Shown here in pieces: positions 50,249-60,345 of a DNA stretch of 64,000 nt; the stretch's first letter is position 1, and each line of letters starts with the position of its first letter. A program made the position numbers and the translations under genes. Source of the DNA: Ascoidea asiatica (Eukaryota; Ascomycota; Saccharomycetes; Ascoideales; Ascoideaceae); the NCBI GenBank assembly GCA_001600695.1, contig BCKQ01000001.1, positions 1,106,432 through 1,170,431 of the forward strand, given 5' to 3'. The notes under the pieces were generated by a model that was not told the origin of the DNA, did no database searches, and worked only from the letters and a program-made list of their open reading frames with translations.

Positions 50249-53200
50249 TTATTCATCATCATGATCAAAGATTAAAACACTCTCCATTGCTCTACGAATG
50301 CTTTCAATGCCTTGACCCTCATTATCATCACTATTATCTTTTTCTTCATCATTTAAATCTACATTATATATATCATCATTATTTTTATTATGTTGCCCAT
50401 TTTTAGTATTAGACAATTCTGAAACTTGATGTTTCTTTTTATTTCCTTTATTTATATTTCCATTTTTATCAGCAAAAACTGGAACTCCAGAACCTCTACC
50501 AAATTTAAGAATATCAACAGTAAATCCATTACCGAATATTTCATAATTTTTTCTAAACATTTCTGGATCTGAAAATTCTTTAGTTTCAATTCCATTTTCT
50601 TCATTTTTTTTATCTTCATTAATAACATTGAAATCAAATAATCCAGTCTCTGTATCTAAAGGTTCCGTCATCGAAAATAAACTATTATTAAAATCTTTTG
50701 ATGTTAAAGAATCAATATATTTACTATTTCTATCAAAATTGAAATATCCAATTTGAACTTTTCTATTATTTTGAATTGGAGAAAATGGAAAACAAGTTTC
50801 TAATTCAATTTCTGATAATGGATCAATTAAATCATAACTGTCATCTTCAAGATTTTTTTTAACTTTTTCTTCATCATTATTCGTATTAACATTATCAGTA
50901 ACTTCTTCATCCTCAATATTATTATCATCACTTTTAATATTTTCTTTGATATTGTCATCGTTTATATTTGTTAAATAATCTGGAAGTAATGATTCATTAA
51001 TTGGATCCAAAGGTAAATCATATTTCCAATTTATTCTTCCATCTATAGGAGAAATAATATAAATTGAATTTTCATATTTATTATATGATAATATACAACT
51101 TTTTTCTTGTTCATAGCTATGATCGGCAGAATTATTATCATCATTATCATAAGTATCATTATTTTCAATATTACTATCAAAGTCAGTATTATAATCATTA
51201 TCAAAATTATTTGAGTTTAAAATCAGGGGAAGTTCAGCAATTCTTGGGCCAAGACAAATTTTTGAACTACCAATTCCAGATAAAACCCAACTATTATTAT
51301 TATTTGAATATTTAATATTATTATCAGTGAAATCATTAATTAAATTAGAAGTAAACCAATGAACAGAACCAGATTTATTTGTAACAACCCCAATTGAAGG
51401 ATCATTTGATGACCATAAAATATCATCAATTGAATTTGAAACCTTACCTCTATTAAATTCTGCAATTAATGAAATTTCATTACACATTTTTGTTAAATCC
51501 CAAATATATATATTATCACCTCTTTTATTTACAGTAATTAAATGAGAATTATAAGGAGATAAAGATAAATAAGATATACCACCAGAAGGTTTGAAAATTG
51601 ATAAGATTGAACCGGATATTAAATCTAAAATTATTATACAGTCTGATTTTTTATAAGTATGAGATATTAATTTATCATTATTTTTTTTAATAATATCAGG
51701 TATAAAAGTTGTGATAAATTCTTTCAAATTCATTAAATTATTTGTTTTATTATCAGAAGTTATTGCAGTTGCATTAGTAGTAATATTAATATACTCTTCA
51801 TCATTTTTATTTTTATTTTTGTTGGCCAAGTTATTATTGTTTACATCAAAATCATTTAAATAAGATTTTAGTTTATTTGAACTAAAATTTGAAATTTTAA
51901 AAAATCCATCAATTGCAACAGAAGACAAATTATTCATTAATCTATTCATTAAAGGAGCTGGATTTGGTAAATTTAATTGAGTTAAATTTTTGGAAATTGG
52001 TTGAAAAGATTTTAATTGATTTAAAATAAATGGAGAAGTTTTTTCAATAAAGTTTTCAGAAAATTCATCATTTTTCAAAGAAGAAGATAAGGATTTTCTT
52101 CTATTGAAAGAAGAATGGCGACTTCTTGAAGAATTATTATCAATAGATAAATTATTATTATTATTTTTAATAATAAAATTATAATCATTATCATTATCAC
52201 CATTATAGTTATCATTGATATTATTATTATTGTTATTTATATTATCGATTATATCATCATTAAGATCAAAATCATCATCATTATCATCATAAAAATTAGG
52301 AACATAAGCTAACCATCTACCAGAGATTGAGATTAGAGGATCTGAATTTGAAATTGAGTTTTTATTTAATTTTTTCTTTTTTTTACAATATAAATTAATA
52401 TTAATTGGGGTTGGCAATAAATTTTCAATGAAATAATTTGAATTAATTGAATTAGTTTTAGAATTAAGTTTATTTAAATTAAAATTTTTTTTAAAAATTG
52501 AAATATAACCTTCAATTGAAGAAATTAATATAAAGTTTGAATTAAATTGAGTATAAAATTTATAAGGTCCATTACCAGAAGAAATTGGAGGTAAAATTAA
52601 ATTTTTTGAGAAGTTTAAATTTAATTTTGAATTATTTGATTTCAAATTAATTGTATGGAATTGAATGTAATATTCATTATCGAATAGAATTGATAAAATA
52701 AAAGAATAAAAATGAATTGAATTAATTGATTGAATTGGAGTTATTGAAACAATTTTATAATTTAAGTTTTTATTTTTATTTTTATTTTTTTTCCTTAACT
52801 TATTATTATTATTATTATTATTATTGTTAGTATTGATATTAGTATCTAATGGAGATATGAATTTTGAAGCAATTAAATATAAAGTACCTCCATTAATTTT
52901 TGAATTTTTAGAATTGGATAAATTATTTTGTTGTATATCATTTGGATTTTTAAACCAATCCCAAATTTCTATATAATTATTATAAGCTAAAAATATTTCA
53001 GAATTTTGACCGAATTGAATAATTGGATTTGAATTTGATTGTAAATTGATGATTGAATTGAAGTTTGGTAATGAATTTTTTTTATTATTCAAAATTTTAT
53101 TTTTGATGATATTTTTATTTTTATTATCATTAGGATCTAATTGAATTTCACCATTGATGTTAATATTTGTGATTATATCTTCAATTTCATCATCTTGGTC

Positions 53201-53536
53201 ATTGTCATTGTCATTGTCTTTATATTTGTCTTTGAGATTTTCATTATCGCTATTATTATCATTATTATTATCATAATCATCTTCGTAATCATAATCATAA
53301 TTATTTTTATGTTTATTTTCTAAATCATTATGATTATTACTATTACTATTACTTTTTTTCTGTAAAAGTTGTTGTTGACGCTGTTGATCTATATTAATAT
53401 TTTTAGGGAATGAATTATTATTTGATAAAGCTTTATTATATAAATTTTTTAAAGTGGTTGAATTTTTTATAAAAGTACCTTTTTGAGGAGTTGATATTGA
53501 TTTAAAGATTCTTGTTTTATCATAACCTGAAGGCAT
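50249..53536 (-). CDS. WD40 beta-propeller protein, BCAS3-like
   Basis: A 1095-residue protein with scattered propeller blades separated by Asn/Asp-rich inserts. Recognisable pieces: IIQFGQNSEIFLAYNNYIEIWDW (about 174-196, here the first blade), a calcium-free IRRKSLSSSL-type basic linker mid-protein, and SGGISYLSLSPYNSHLITVNKRGDNIYIWDL, which falls at about 645-680 and is strongly WD40-like. It is followed by a segment ending VHWF. The SGG-x-S-x-L-S-x-SP...RGD-x-x-x-WDL block resembles the BCAS3/PROPPIN-related group linked to autophagy and membrane contact, but no S. cerevisiae name comes to mind. The C terminus is acidic and ends near a conserved GQGIESIRRAMESVL helix. Starts at ATG 53536. 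Confidence 0.6.
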   Translation of the reverse strand: MPSGYDKTRIFKSISTPQKGTFIKNSTTLKNLYNKALSNNNSFPKNINIDQQRQQQLLQKKSNSNSNNHNDLENKHKNNYDYDYEDDYDNNNDNNSDNENLKDKYKDNDNDNDQDDEIEDIITNININGEIQLDPNDNKNKNIIKNKILNNKKNSLPNFNSIINLQSNSNPIIQFGQNSEIFLAYNNYIEIWDWFKNPNDIQQNNLSNSKNSKINGGTLYLIASKFISPLDTNINTNNNNNNNNNKLRKKNKNKNKNLNYKIVSITPIQSINSIHFYSFILSILFDNEYYIQFHTINLKSNNSKLNLNFSKNLILPPISSGNGPYKFYTQFNSNFILISSIEGYISIFKKNFNLNKLNSKTNSINSNYFIENLLPTPININLYCKKKKKLNKNSISNSDPLISISGRWLAYVPNFYDDNDDDFDLNDDIIDNINNNNNNINDNYNGDNDNDYNFIIKNNNNNLSIDNNSSRSRHSSFNRRKSLSSSLKNDEFSENFIEKTSPFILNQLKSFQPISKNLTQLNLPNPAPLMNRLMNNLSSVAIDGFFKISNFSSNKLKSYLNDFDVNNNNLANKNKNKNDEEYINITTNATAITSDNKTNNLMNLKEFITTFIPDIIKKNNDKLISHTYKKSDCIIILDLISGSILSIFKPSGGISYLSLSPYNSHLITVNKRGDNIYIWDLTKMCNEISLIAEFNRGKVSNSIDDILWSSNDPSIGVVTNKSGSVHWFTSNLINDFTDNNIKYSNNNNSWVLSGIGSSKICLGPRIAELPLILNSNNFDNDYNTDFDSNIENNDTYDNDDNNSADHSYEQEKSCILSYNKYENSIYIISPIDGRINWKYDLPLDPINESLLPDYLTNINDDNIKENIKSDDNNIEDEEVTDNVNTNNDEEKVKKNLEDDSYDLIDPLSEIELETCFPFSPIQNNRKVQIGYFNFDRNSKYIDSLTSKDFNNSLFSMTEPLDTETGLFDFNVINEDKKNEENGIETKEFSDPEMFRKNYEIFGNGFTVDILKFGRGSGVPVFADKNGNINKGNKKKHQVSELSNTKNGQHNKNNDDIYNVDLNDEEKDNSDDNEGQGIESIRRAMESVLIFDHDDE

Positions 53537-54548
53537 ATTATAGTACTAAGATTGAATAACTGATTGATTAGTTGATTGATTGATTGATTGATTTAAAGAA
53601 AGAAGCATAGAAATAAACAACTAAACAAATAAATCAATAAATGAATAGAGGTAATTGATTGATTGTGTTTATTTATTATGTTTATAAGTAGTATATCAAT
53701 ATATTATTTATTAACTAACTTTGATGTTATAGGAATTATCTTGTATTTTATATTATCTCTTGTATCATAACTTGTATCATATCTCTTTATCTTGTATCTT
53801 GTATCTTTATCTCGACTGTATGCATATCTTTTATCTTGCCTTTATTGCCTTTGTTGCCCATACTTTTATTGTTGCCCATTCGTGTTACGCTGCACCAGCC
53901 ACAACCAGCCACCACTATCCTCACACCTCGTTCTTCGGACCTCACGTTTCGCATCTTTCGCGTCGCGTTTCACGTTGCCGGTTTCCGCAGAGCTCTCTTG
54001 TTATTGCCTATCGCAATCGAGGCATGCACCTGCACCGCCACACTATTCGAAACACACTTCGCATCTTTCTCCACAGATCCATGATCAAAAACCCATTTGC
54101 CACACGCCACACGCCACTAAAACTCGGTAGCCACTTATGTTTCGACCAGCTCCAGTGGCGTGCTCAGAATCCTACACCTGAAGGGAACCTTCTCAGCAGC
54201 GCCCGAAAGTGTCGAGAAGGTCGAGGGCAAACCGAAGGCTATAACCGAAGGAGCAGACCAGTTCCGAGGGCAGACAACATTTGTATGACACCCCATAATA
54301 AAACTGGTTGTTTGTTTGTTTGTCTAAGAAATGAGGTGATATTGTTAGATTTGTTAACAGAAGAGAAGAGGAATAGATTAGATAGATTAGATATGATTGA
54401 ACATTGAATATATCATATTAGATAGAATGGATATTGAATATATAAGGATGATCATATCCTTCTGAGATCTAATCATAATCATCCAATGATACGTATATTT
54501 CTTGTTAGTAAAATAATCTTGTATGCAAATTTATAATTGAGACTAAAA
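53537..54548. other. divergent promoter region with GC-rich island
   Basis: A 1-kb gap between the WD40 gene (-) and the CREG-like gene (+). It has a GATT repeat (53561-53593), AT-rich sequence with TTGTATC repeats (53750-53815), and a strong GC-rich island at about 53880-54290. In the island TTTCGC/TCGCG words recur (around 53945-53975 and 54055). Multiple overlapping open frames in the island are not convincing genes. Confidence 0.55.
53561..53593. repeat. GATT tetranucleotide repeat
   Basis: Six or more TGAT/GATT units just upstream of the WD40 gene start. Confidence 0.85.
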
Positions 54549-55280
54549 ATGCTTTCAACTACAATAACATCATTCCTAATTTTTTCAATTTTACAGTTCA
54601 ATGTAATATTATCTCAACCTATTCTTCAATCTTTTTTATCTTATTTACCTTTAAACAATAACCCACTTAATAATATTGATAATATTAATAATGAGAATGG
54701 TCCATATGATGTATATAAAGCTGCTTCTATTGCAAGAACTTTAATCAAAAGAGAATCCTTATTAAATATTAATGTTATTGATGCTATTGATAATTATCCA
54801 CTTTCATATACTGAATATTATTCAGATTGTTTAAATGATGGTAATTTACAAATGATAATGTTAAATATATCTTCTCTTTGGAAAAATATTAATGGAAATA
54901 GTAATAAAAATAATTCATTATTATCTGTATCCATTAGAACTGGTGATCATCAATTATTCGATATTGTCAATCCAAAATATCCAGGAAGTATACCTTCTTC
55001 GACTGCAGGTTCTCCAAGACTTATTTTAAAATGTTCAATCTCTTTACTTGACAATGATGAAAAGATCAATAATTTAACTGACATCTCAAACATTGAACAT
55101 TGTTTCACTAAAAGACATCCAGATTCCAAGCTTTGGTTACCTTCCAATTCAAAATCTGCTCATTCTGGCTTCTGGGTCAATTTCAATGTTCAGTCAATTT
55201 ACTTCATTGGTGGTTTTGGAAATTTAGCTTACATTGGTCCAATTCCCTTAGATTTATATCAAGCCGCAAAGGTTTTATGA
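54549..55280 (+). CDS. CREG-like secreted protein (FMN-binding split-barrel fold)
   Basis: 243-residue protein with a signal peptide (about 1-22, MLSTTITSFLIFSILQFNVILSQ is longer than shown here as a hydrophobic core) and several N-glycosylation sequons. The domain from about 45 matches the CREG/pyridoxamine-phosphate-oxidase-like barrel. It contains an AxxARTLIKRE helix, LLSVSIRTGD, SSTAGSPRLILKCSISLLD, a CFTKRHPDSKLW segment near 190, and the terminal VQSIYFIGGFGNLAYIGPIP. The IYFIGGFG...YIG motif is characteristic of the CREG family. A reading frame extends four codons upstream only to a TTG, so the ATG at 54549 is the start. CREG proteins are secreted or vacuolar/lysosomal glycoproteins without demonstrated catalysis. 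Confidence 0.85.
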   Translation: MLSTTITSFLIFSILQFNVILSQPILQSFLSYLPLNNNPLNNIDNINNENGPYDVYKAASIARTLIKRESLLNINVIDAIDNYPLSYTEYYSDCLNDGNLQMIMLNISSLWKNINGNSNKNNSLLSVSIRTGDHQLFDIVNPKYPGSIPSSTAGSPRLILKCSISLLDNDEKINNLTDISNIEHCFTKRHPDSKLWLPSNSKSAHSGFWVNFNVQSIYFIGGFGNLAYIGPIPLDLYQAAKVL

Positions 55281-55676
55281 ATTTATCATTTTATAACTAA
55301 AGTACCTCGGTCGGTTCGATTCTCTCACCAGTTGTTATAAATATCATTCATTTCTTTCTTTGTTTATTTTATACAACTTTCTTTGGTTTTGTGTTGTTTT
55401 CATATAAAATATACTTTTTTTATTCAACAAATATTAAAATATTCATTAATAATATAAACTATTTTCATTAATTATGATAAAAAATGGATATTTTTTGTTT
55501 TGCTTTGTTTCTATTGTCATTATTCATTTATTCAATTCAATTGACATTACCTTTTTATAAACTTAAATATAATTATAAATATAAATATAAATATAAATAT
55601 AAATATAAATATAAATATAAATATAAATATAAATATATACAGTATATGATTAAATATTTATTAAATAATTCAAAAA
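55281..55676. other. intergenic region with ATAAAT repeat
   Basis: A 396-base gap between two co-directional genes. It includes a (TATAAA) hexamer tract at 55572-55637 just upstream of the GPI-type gene. A 69-codon frame over this tract (Lys-Tyr repeats) is treated as a by-product of the repeat. Confidence 0.6.
55572..55637. repeat. TATAAA hexamer tandem repeat
   Basis: Ten or so copies of ATAAAT ending 40 bases before the ATG at 55677. It resembles an array of TATA boxes in the core promoter or leader of the GPI-type gene. Confidence 0.92.
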
Positions 55677-56774
55677 ATGTTTTGGATATTTAAAATTCTT
55701 TTATTTTATTTTCAATTCAATTTAATTTATTCATTACCAAGAAATAAATCTTTATTTGATTTAAAAAATAAAAAAAATTCAATTCAAATTAAAAATGAAC
55801 CTTTTAAATTATTACCAATTGAAAAAAATGATTTTTTCTTAAATTCTTTATCAATTTGTAATAAAAATCAATTTGATAAATATGAAGATTTTAAAATTTG
55901 TGAAAATAGTATAAAAAAATCATATAGAATTTGTTCAAATTCAAATTTAAATTGTAAATGTTATTATATTGGTGCTTTAATTTCTGAATGTTTATTTAAT
56001 TATTGTAATGAAATTAATTATAATTTAAATACATATGAAATTTTAAGATCAAATTGTAATCAAAATCCATATATTTTAAATTCATTTCCAATTTCAAAAA
56101 ATATTAATTATAATCAAGATAATTTTAATCAAGATAATAATAATACTATTGTTTTTTTACAAGAATTAAAAAATTTGAAATTCAATTATGATATTAAAAA
56201 ATCAACTTTAGATATGGATACAAACGAAAATCAAAACAATAATGATAATAATAATGAAAATGAAATTAATATTAATCAATTCAAAATCTTTAATGATGAT
56301 AATGAATTTTATTCATCTCAATATAATAATCTTGAATTTTCTCAATTTGAAAGAGGTCCTTTAGATCAAGATCAAGATCGAGATTCAAATCAAAATTCAA
56401 AAACTTTATCTTCCGATGATGAATATGATGAAATTAAGGAAAAAGAATTATTTGAAAATAAAATGTTAATTGAAAAAGAAAATTTAAAACAAGTTAAACA
56501 AAATCCAGATTTTTTTAATTCAAATAATATTAAAAATTATTTATTTGAAAAAAATATTTCTCCAAATTTTGATAAACTTAATAACAACAACAACAATAAT
56601 AAAAATTCTTCCTCTTCCTCTTCCTATTCCTCTTCCTTGTCTTCCTCAACTACAAACAATTCAAATTCTTCAAGTCAAGATTTTTCAAATAATGCTATTC
56701 ATATTATTCAAGGTATCTCTTTTTTATTAAACTCAATAATAATTACTGTTTTGATAGCTTGCATTTTCCTTTAA
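55677..56774 (+). CDS. putative GPI-anchored cell-surface protein
   Basis: A 365-residue protein with a signal peptide (about 1-20, FWIFKILLFYFQFNLIYS). A Cys-containing domain (about 60-135) follows, with Cys at SICN, KICE, RICS, NCKCYY, SECL, YCNE and NCNQ, i.e. eight closely spaced cysteines likely paired. Then comes an Asn/Asp/Glu-rich middle, a Ser-rich stalk (about 318-345), and a C-terminal hydrophobic segment (about 347-365) ending in FL. Signal peptide plus Ser-rich stalk plus terminal hydrophobic tail is the GPI-anchor architecture of fungal wall proteins. The eight-Cys count recalls CFEM domains, but the spacing does not obviously match, so I assign no family. Confidence 0.7.
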   Translation: MFWIFKILLFYFQFNLIYSLPRNKSLFDLKNKKNSIQIKNEPFKLLPIEKNDFFLNSLSICNKNQFDKYEDFKICENSIKKSYRICSNSNLNCKCYYIGALISECLFNYCNEINYNLNTYEILRSNCNQNPYILNSFPISKNINYNQDNFNQDNNNTIVFLQELKNLKFNYDIKKSTLDMDTNENQNNNDNNNENEININQFKIFNDDNEFYSSQYNNLEFSQFERGPLDQDQDRDSNQNSKTLSSDDEYDEIKEKELFENKMLIEKENLKQVKQNPDFFNSNNIKNYLFEKNISPNFDKLNNNNNNNKNSSSSSSYSSSLSSSTTNNSNSSSQDFSNNAIHIIQGISFLLNSIIITVLIACIFL

Positions 56775-57107
56775 ATCAAATTTGTTTTCTCTCATATCTT
56801 TATCTTTTATTTACTATATAGTTTTTATATACTCTTTATATTTTCTCAATATATTTATTTTCATACGCTTTTTTTTAAAAAAAAAGTTAAATTTTATTTC
56901 ATAAATGGTTGTTCCTTTCTGAGTGATGTTTTGATAACTGTAATAATAGTTATAATCAAAGTTGAAAAAGAAATTAAAAAGAACAAAAGAACAAAAGAGC
57001 AAAATAACAAAAAGGACAAAAAGTAATATATCTATGTAAAATACAATATTGAAAAACTCATTTTTTTAAAACATCATCCATAATGGAGAACAATAGTCGA
57101 CGACATT
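56775..57107. other. convergent 3' intergenic region
   Basis: A 333-base AT-rich gap between facing stops, with A-runs near 56876 and repeated AAAGAACAAAAGAGC words (about 56980-57020). No gene recognised. Confidence 0.6.
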
Positions 57108-59321
57108 TCAAGATCTTTTGACTTTACCCTTGACTTTTTTATGAATTGCATTCACAAGATTTCTTGCTTTCTCAACCTCTTTTTCATCGACAATTCCAGC
57201 TTTTGAATCTTTTCTAGATAATTGTTTAGGATCAAAATCTGATACAAGTGGGGTCTCGACTTCAATCAAATGATGTAACATATCATTATTTTCTTCATTT
57301 TCTCCTAAATTTCTTCCTCCACTACCTTTTGCCAAAACATTCACATCAACAACTAGTTTGTTATTGAAAATATCACTCGTGTTAGTGTTAAAAGTATTTC
57401 CTAAATTGTTTAATTGTCTACAATTATAGGATAGATTGGGGTACATGTCATATCGAACGGTTACCTTTCTTCTCTGAAAATTTGTATCATTGAACTTTTC
57501 AATCAATCTTTTTGCGTCTTCTTCACTTGCAACATCAATTATAGCAAATCCTCTACTGGCACCATTGGCATATGGTATTTCAATGCTGAAATGCTCAAAT
57601 CCTTCATTTTCAAGTAAGATTTTGAGTTCATTACTTTTTGTAGTGTATGGTATATTACCAAAAAAGATTTGTTTGGGATTGTATCTGTTTTCACTGAAAA
57701 TTGAGTCATAATACTCAGAAACATTTCTATTATAATTCTTTTTAGAATTACTATTATTGATAGAGGTGCTATTGTTACTTTTGTTATTATTATTCTTGGT
57801 ATTAATACTCCCACCACTGCTGATTGCATTACTAATACTATTATTTTTATCATTATTCATATCTATATTTATTATATCTTCGAAATTTGAAGGTGAGTAT
57901 TGCAAATTTTTTTTGTTAGTATTCGCCTTTGAATTACCAATGTCTGTTAAAGGTTTATTAGCATTGGAATTTAAATCAAACGACTTATTAGGAATAAAAG
58001 AAGAGTAACTATTATCCTCTGTTTGATTTGAGAAATTTGGTAATGGATACTGACTATTATAAGGCCTAAGGAATTGATTATGATATTGATTATTAGAGAA
58101 TTGATTTAAATGCTGGTTGGAAAATTGATTTTGAAAAGATGCTGAAAAATTTCCACCAAACTGATTGGAAAACTGATTGGAAAACTGATTGGAAAACTGA
58201 TTAGGAAATTGATGAGGCATCTGGTGAGGAAATTGATTTGGATAATTATTAGAAAATTGAGTGTATGGAATTGGCATTGGAATTTGTTTATTTAGAGGCT
58301 GAATGGGTATATTCGAGTTGATATTTGAACCTGGAGATTGAGTTTGATTTGGATTATGATAGAAAGGTACTTGAAATGGTGGAATCAATAGGTTTATATA
58401 TGAACTCATAGGAATTTGATGTGGGTTTTGTGGCACAAAAAATCCAGAAACAGGTTGATGACTTAAGTTTTGATTATGTTGATGAGCTTGGGATGGAAGC
58501 AAATTTTTCGAATTATTTGAAGAATCTTTGAACTGCTTATTATTTGAATTATAATCTGGTACAATTGGCAAACTTACTGGAATATTCAGATGATCTTTTT
58601 TATTTTCATTAGAATTTTTACTGGGTAAAGAATCATTTTTCTCTTTTTCTTTTCCACCACTGATCTTTTTATCAAAATTCAGCTTTTTTTCTTTAATTTG
58701 ATCTTTCAATGTCATAGTCGAAAAAGAGTTTGAAATTTCATTAATGGTTTCTCTATTTTTACTATTCTTAAGGTTTTGCTTTGAATCTTTAATGGAGTTT
58801 ATTGGTTTAAAAGGAAGCGATGATGGATAATGATTATGAGACAGATAATTAATATTTTGAAAAGAGCGAGATTTGTTTATAATATTTGTATTTGCTTTCT
58901 CATTCATCTTCATATTAATATTAGAATTGAGCTTTGAACTGGTATTTAAATTGAAATTAGGATTGAGATTGAAATTGGGATTGAAGTTTGAATTGATGTT
59001 TATATTAGAATTTGATTTGAAGTTATTGTTGGGGTTCCAAAAATATAATCTAATGGTATTTCCATTGAATTTGGTATTATTCAATGAATTAATACATTTC
59101 AAGGCAGAACTATAATCACTGATATTAATAATACAATGATTTCTCAGTTGGTCTAAATTAATATATCCCAAATATTTTTTATTGATAATTGAAATTAAGA
59201 GCTCTTGAATAGTTTTCCAAGTTGTATCCTTGGGTAAATTATCAATCTTAATGGAATATAAGATATTAATGGATTCATTATTTGAAATTTGTTTTATATT
59301 TGATTGATTGGATGCTGACAT
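57108..59321 (-). CDS. RNA-binding protein with two RRM domains
   Basis: 737 residues. An N-terminal degenerate RRM lies at about 20-95 (YSIKIDNLPKDTTW as RNP2-like; a weak RNP1). A long Asn/Ser/Pro/Gln-rich linker follows with repeated QFSNQFSNQF units at about 375-400. A clear C-terminal RRM lies at about 540-620, with RNP2 IFFGNIPY and RNP1 RGFAIIDV. A Lys/Arg-rich tail (KKVKGKVKRS) ends the protein. The architecture suggests an mRNA-binding protein with a prion-like linker. I do not recognise a specific orthologue among yeast RRM proteins (Rie1-, Pes4- and Pin4-type proteins are possible relatives). It starts at ATG 59321. Confidence 0.8.
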   Translation of the reverse strand: MSASNQSNIKQISNNESINILYSIKIDNLPKDTTWKTIQELLISIINKKYLGYINLDQLRNHCIINISDYSSALKCINSLNNTKFNGNTIRLYFWNPNNNFKSNSNININSNFNPNFNLNPNFNLNTSSKLNSNINMKMNEKANTNIINKSRSFQNINYLSHNHYPSSLPFKPINSIKDSKQNLKNSKNRETINEISNSFSTMTLKDQIKEKKLNFDKKISGGKEKEKNDSLPSKNSNENKKDHLNIPVSLPIVPDYNSNNKQFKDSSNNSKNLLPSQAHQHNQNLSHQPVSGFFVPQNPHQIPMSSYINLLIPPFQVPFYHNPNQTQSPGSNINSNIPIQPLNKQIPMPIPYTQFSNNYPNQFPHQMPHQFPNQFSNQFSNQFSNQFGGNFSASFQNQFSNQHLNQFSNNQYHNQFLRPYNSQYPLPNFSNQTEDNSYSSFIPNKSFDLNSNANKPLTDIGNSKANTNKKNLQYSPSNFEDIINIDMNNDKNNSISNAISSGGSINTKNNNNKSNNSTSINNSNSKKNYNRNVSEYYDSIFSENRYNPKQIFFGNIPYTTKSNELKILLENEGFEHFSIEIPYANGASRGFAIIDVASEEDAKRLIEKFNDTNFQRRKVTVRYDMYPNLSYNCRQLNNLGNTFNTNTSDIFNNKLVVDVNVLAKGSGGRNLGENEENNDMLHHLIEVETPLVSDFDPKQLSRKDSKAGIVDEKEVEKARNLVNAIHKKVKGKVKRS

Positions 59322-59778
59322 TATTGAATCAATGAAAATAATCTCACAATTTTCTTTTTTTGTGAAAGATTTAAACTATTAATAAAATAAAATTGACAAC
59401 TGTTTTATGAAGAATAATGAATTGACAGATATTAGAACTTAATAATGAAATTAAAAGAATGTGAAAGGGGTTATAATTGAAATTGAAATTGATATATGTT
59501 TCTTGTATTAAAAGGTAATTAGAAAAAAAAAGCTTTTTCAGACCAATTGATTTTAAAGTTAGTTGAAAGTAGTATATTTGTTGTTCAATTTACTAATAAA
59601 TTAATAAGATTTGATTGAGGCTAGATTATTACTAATTGAAAGATTTATTTGGTATATTTTTGATAGGTTGTAATTAATTTAGGATTAATGTATATGGTAA
59701 AAGGATAAAGGTCAACTATTTATGTGCTAATGATTAATAAATAAGTCAAATTGGCTGACATTTTCTATAAGTCAAGCT

Positions 59779-59818
59779 AAAACAAAAACAAAAACAAAAA
59801 CAAAACCAAAACCAAAAA
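59779..59818. repeat. AAAACA tandem repeat
   Basis: Four to five AAAACA units passing into AAAACCA variants. Confidence 0.85.
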
Positions 59819-60099
59819 ATAATAATGAAAACAAAAGGAAAATTAATAATACTGAAGTTGAAATTGAAAATCAGAAAAAACTAAAATAAAATAAAATAAA
59901 GAAACCTGATGAACCAAAAAAAATGTAAAATGGAAAAGGGAAATATTTAAATAAAGGTTGAACTAAAAATTTTCGTAAGGTTAACGTTCAAATAGCTACA
60001 TATTGTACATATTGGCAGGTATAAAAGAAAAGGAAAAAACATAAGTGATTTTTATCAAAAAATGAACGAGAATATGAATATTTACTAATTATGTATTAA

Positions 60100-60345
60100 T
60101 TGAACTTTTTTTTCAAGTTGAACTTTAAAGAATTAAATAATAAACCAGATCCAGAATCAAGTTCAAATCCAGTATTACAAAAGGGTTTGCTTTACAACAT
60201 TAATTATGAACATAAGCATATTAAAAATTTATACCTTTTATTAATATTACTCTTACTAACTATTTCAATAATTATTATTATAAGTTTTTCTTTGGGTATT
60301 AGTAATAATATCACAAGTAATAAAATAATTAGTTTATATTTATAA
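60100..60345 (+). other. orphan open frame with one transmembrane segment (no ATG)
   Basis: An 81-codon frame that opens at TTG and lacks any ATG. The product would be polar (NKPDPESSSNPVLQKG) followed by a strong hydrophobic helix (about 44-66) and a short polar tail ending at a TAA. A TACTAAT word at 60083 followed by a T-run and TCAAG (60094-60117) looks like a branch point and 3' splice site, so this could be a second exon. I found no convincing first exon with a donor. It may instead be a gene relic. Confidence 0.25.

Noticed and set aside
53760-54407. Three overlapping open frames in the GC island upstream of the CREG-like gene
   Set aside because: All three plus-strand frames are open over the same stretch, which is the signature of locally GC-rich non-coding DNA. 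None shows conserved motifs.
55300-55330. GGTTCGATTC resembling a tRNA B-box
   Set aside because: The flanking five bases do not pair to form a T-arm stem, and no acceptor stem, D-arm or anticodon arm is found upstream.
55484-55693. 69-codon ATG frame encoding a hydrophobic start and Lys-Tyr repeats
   Set aside because: Most of its length is the TATAAA tandem repeat and it overlaps the start of the GPI-type gene; more likely promoter or leader sequence.
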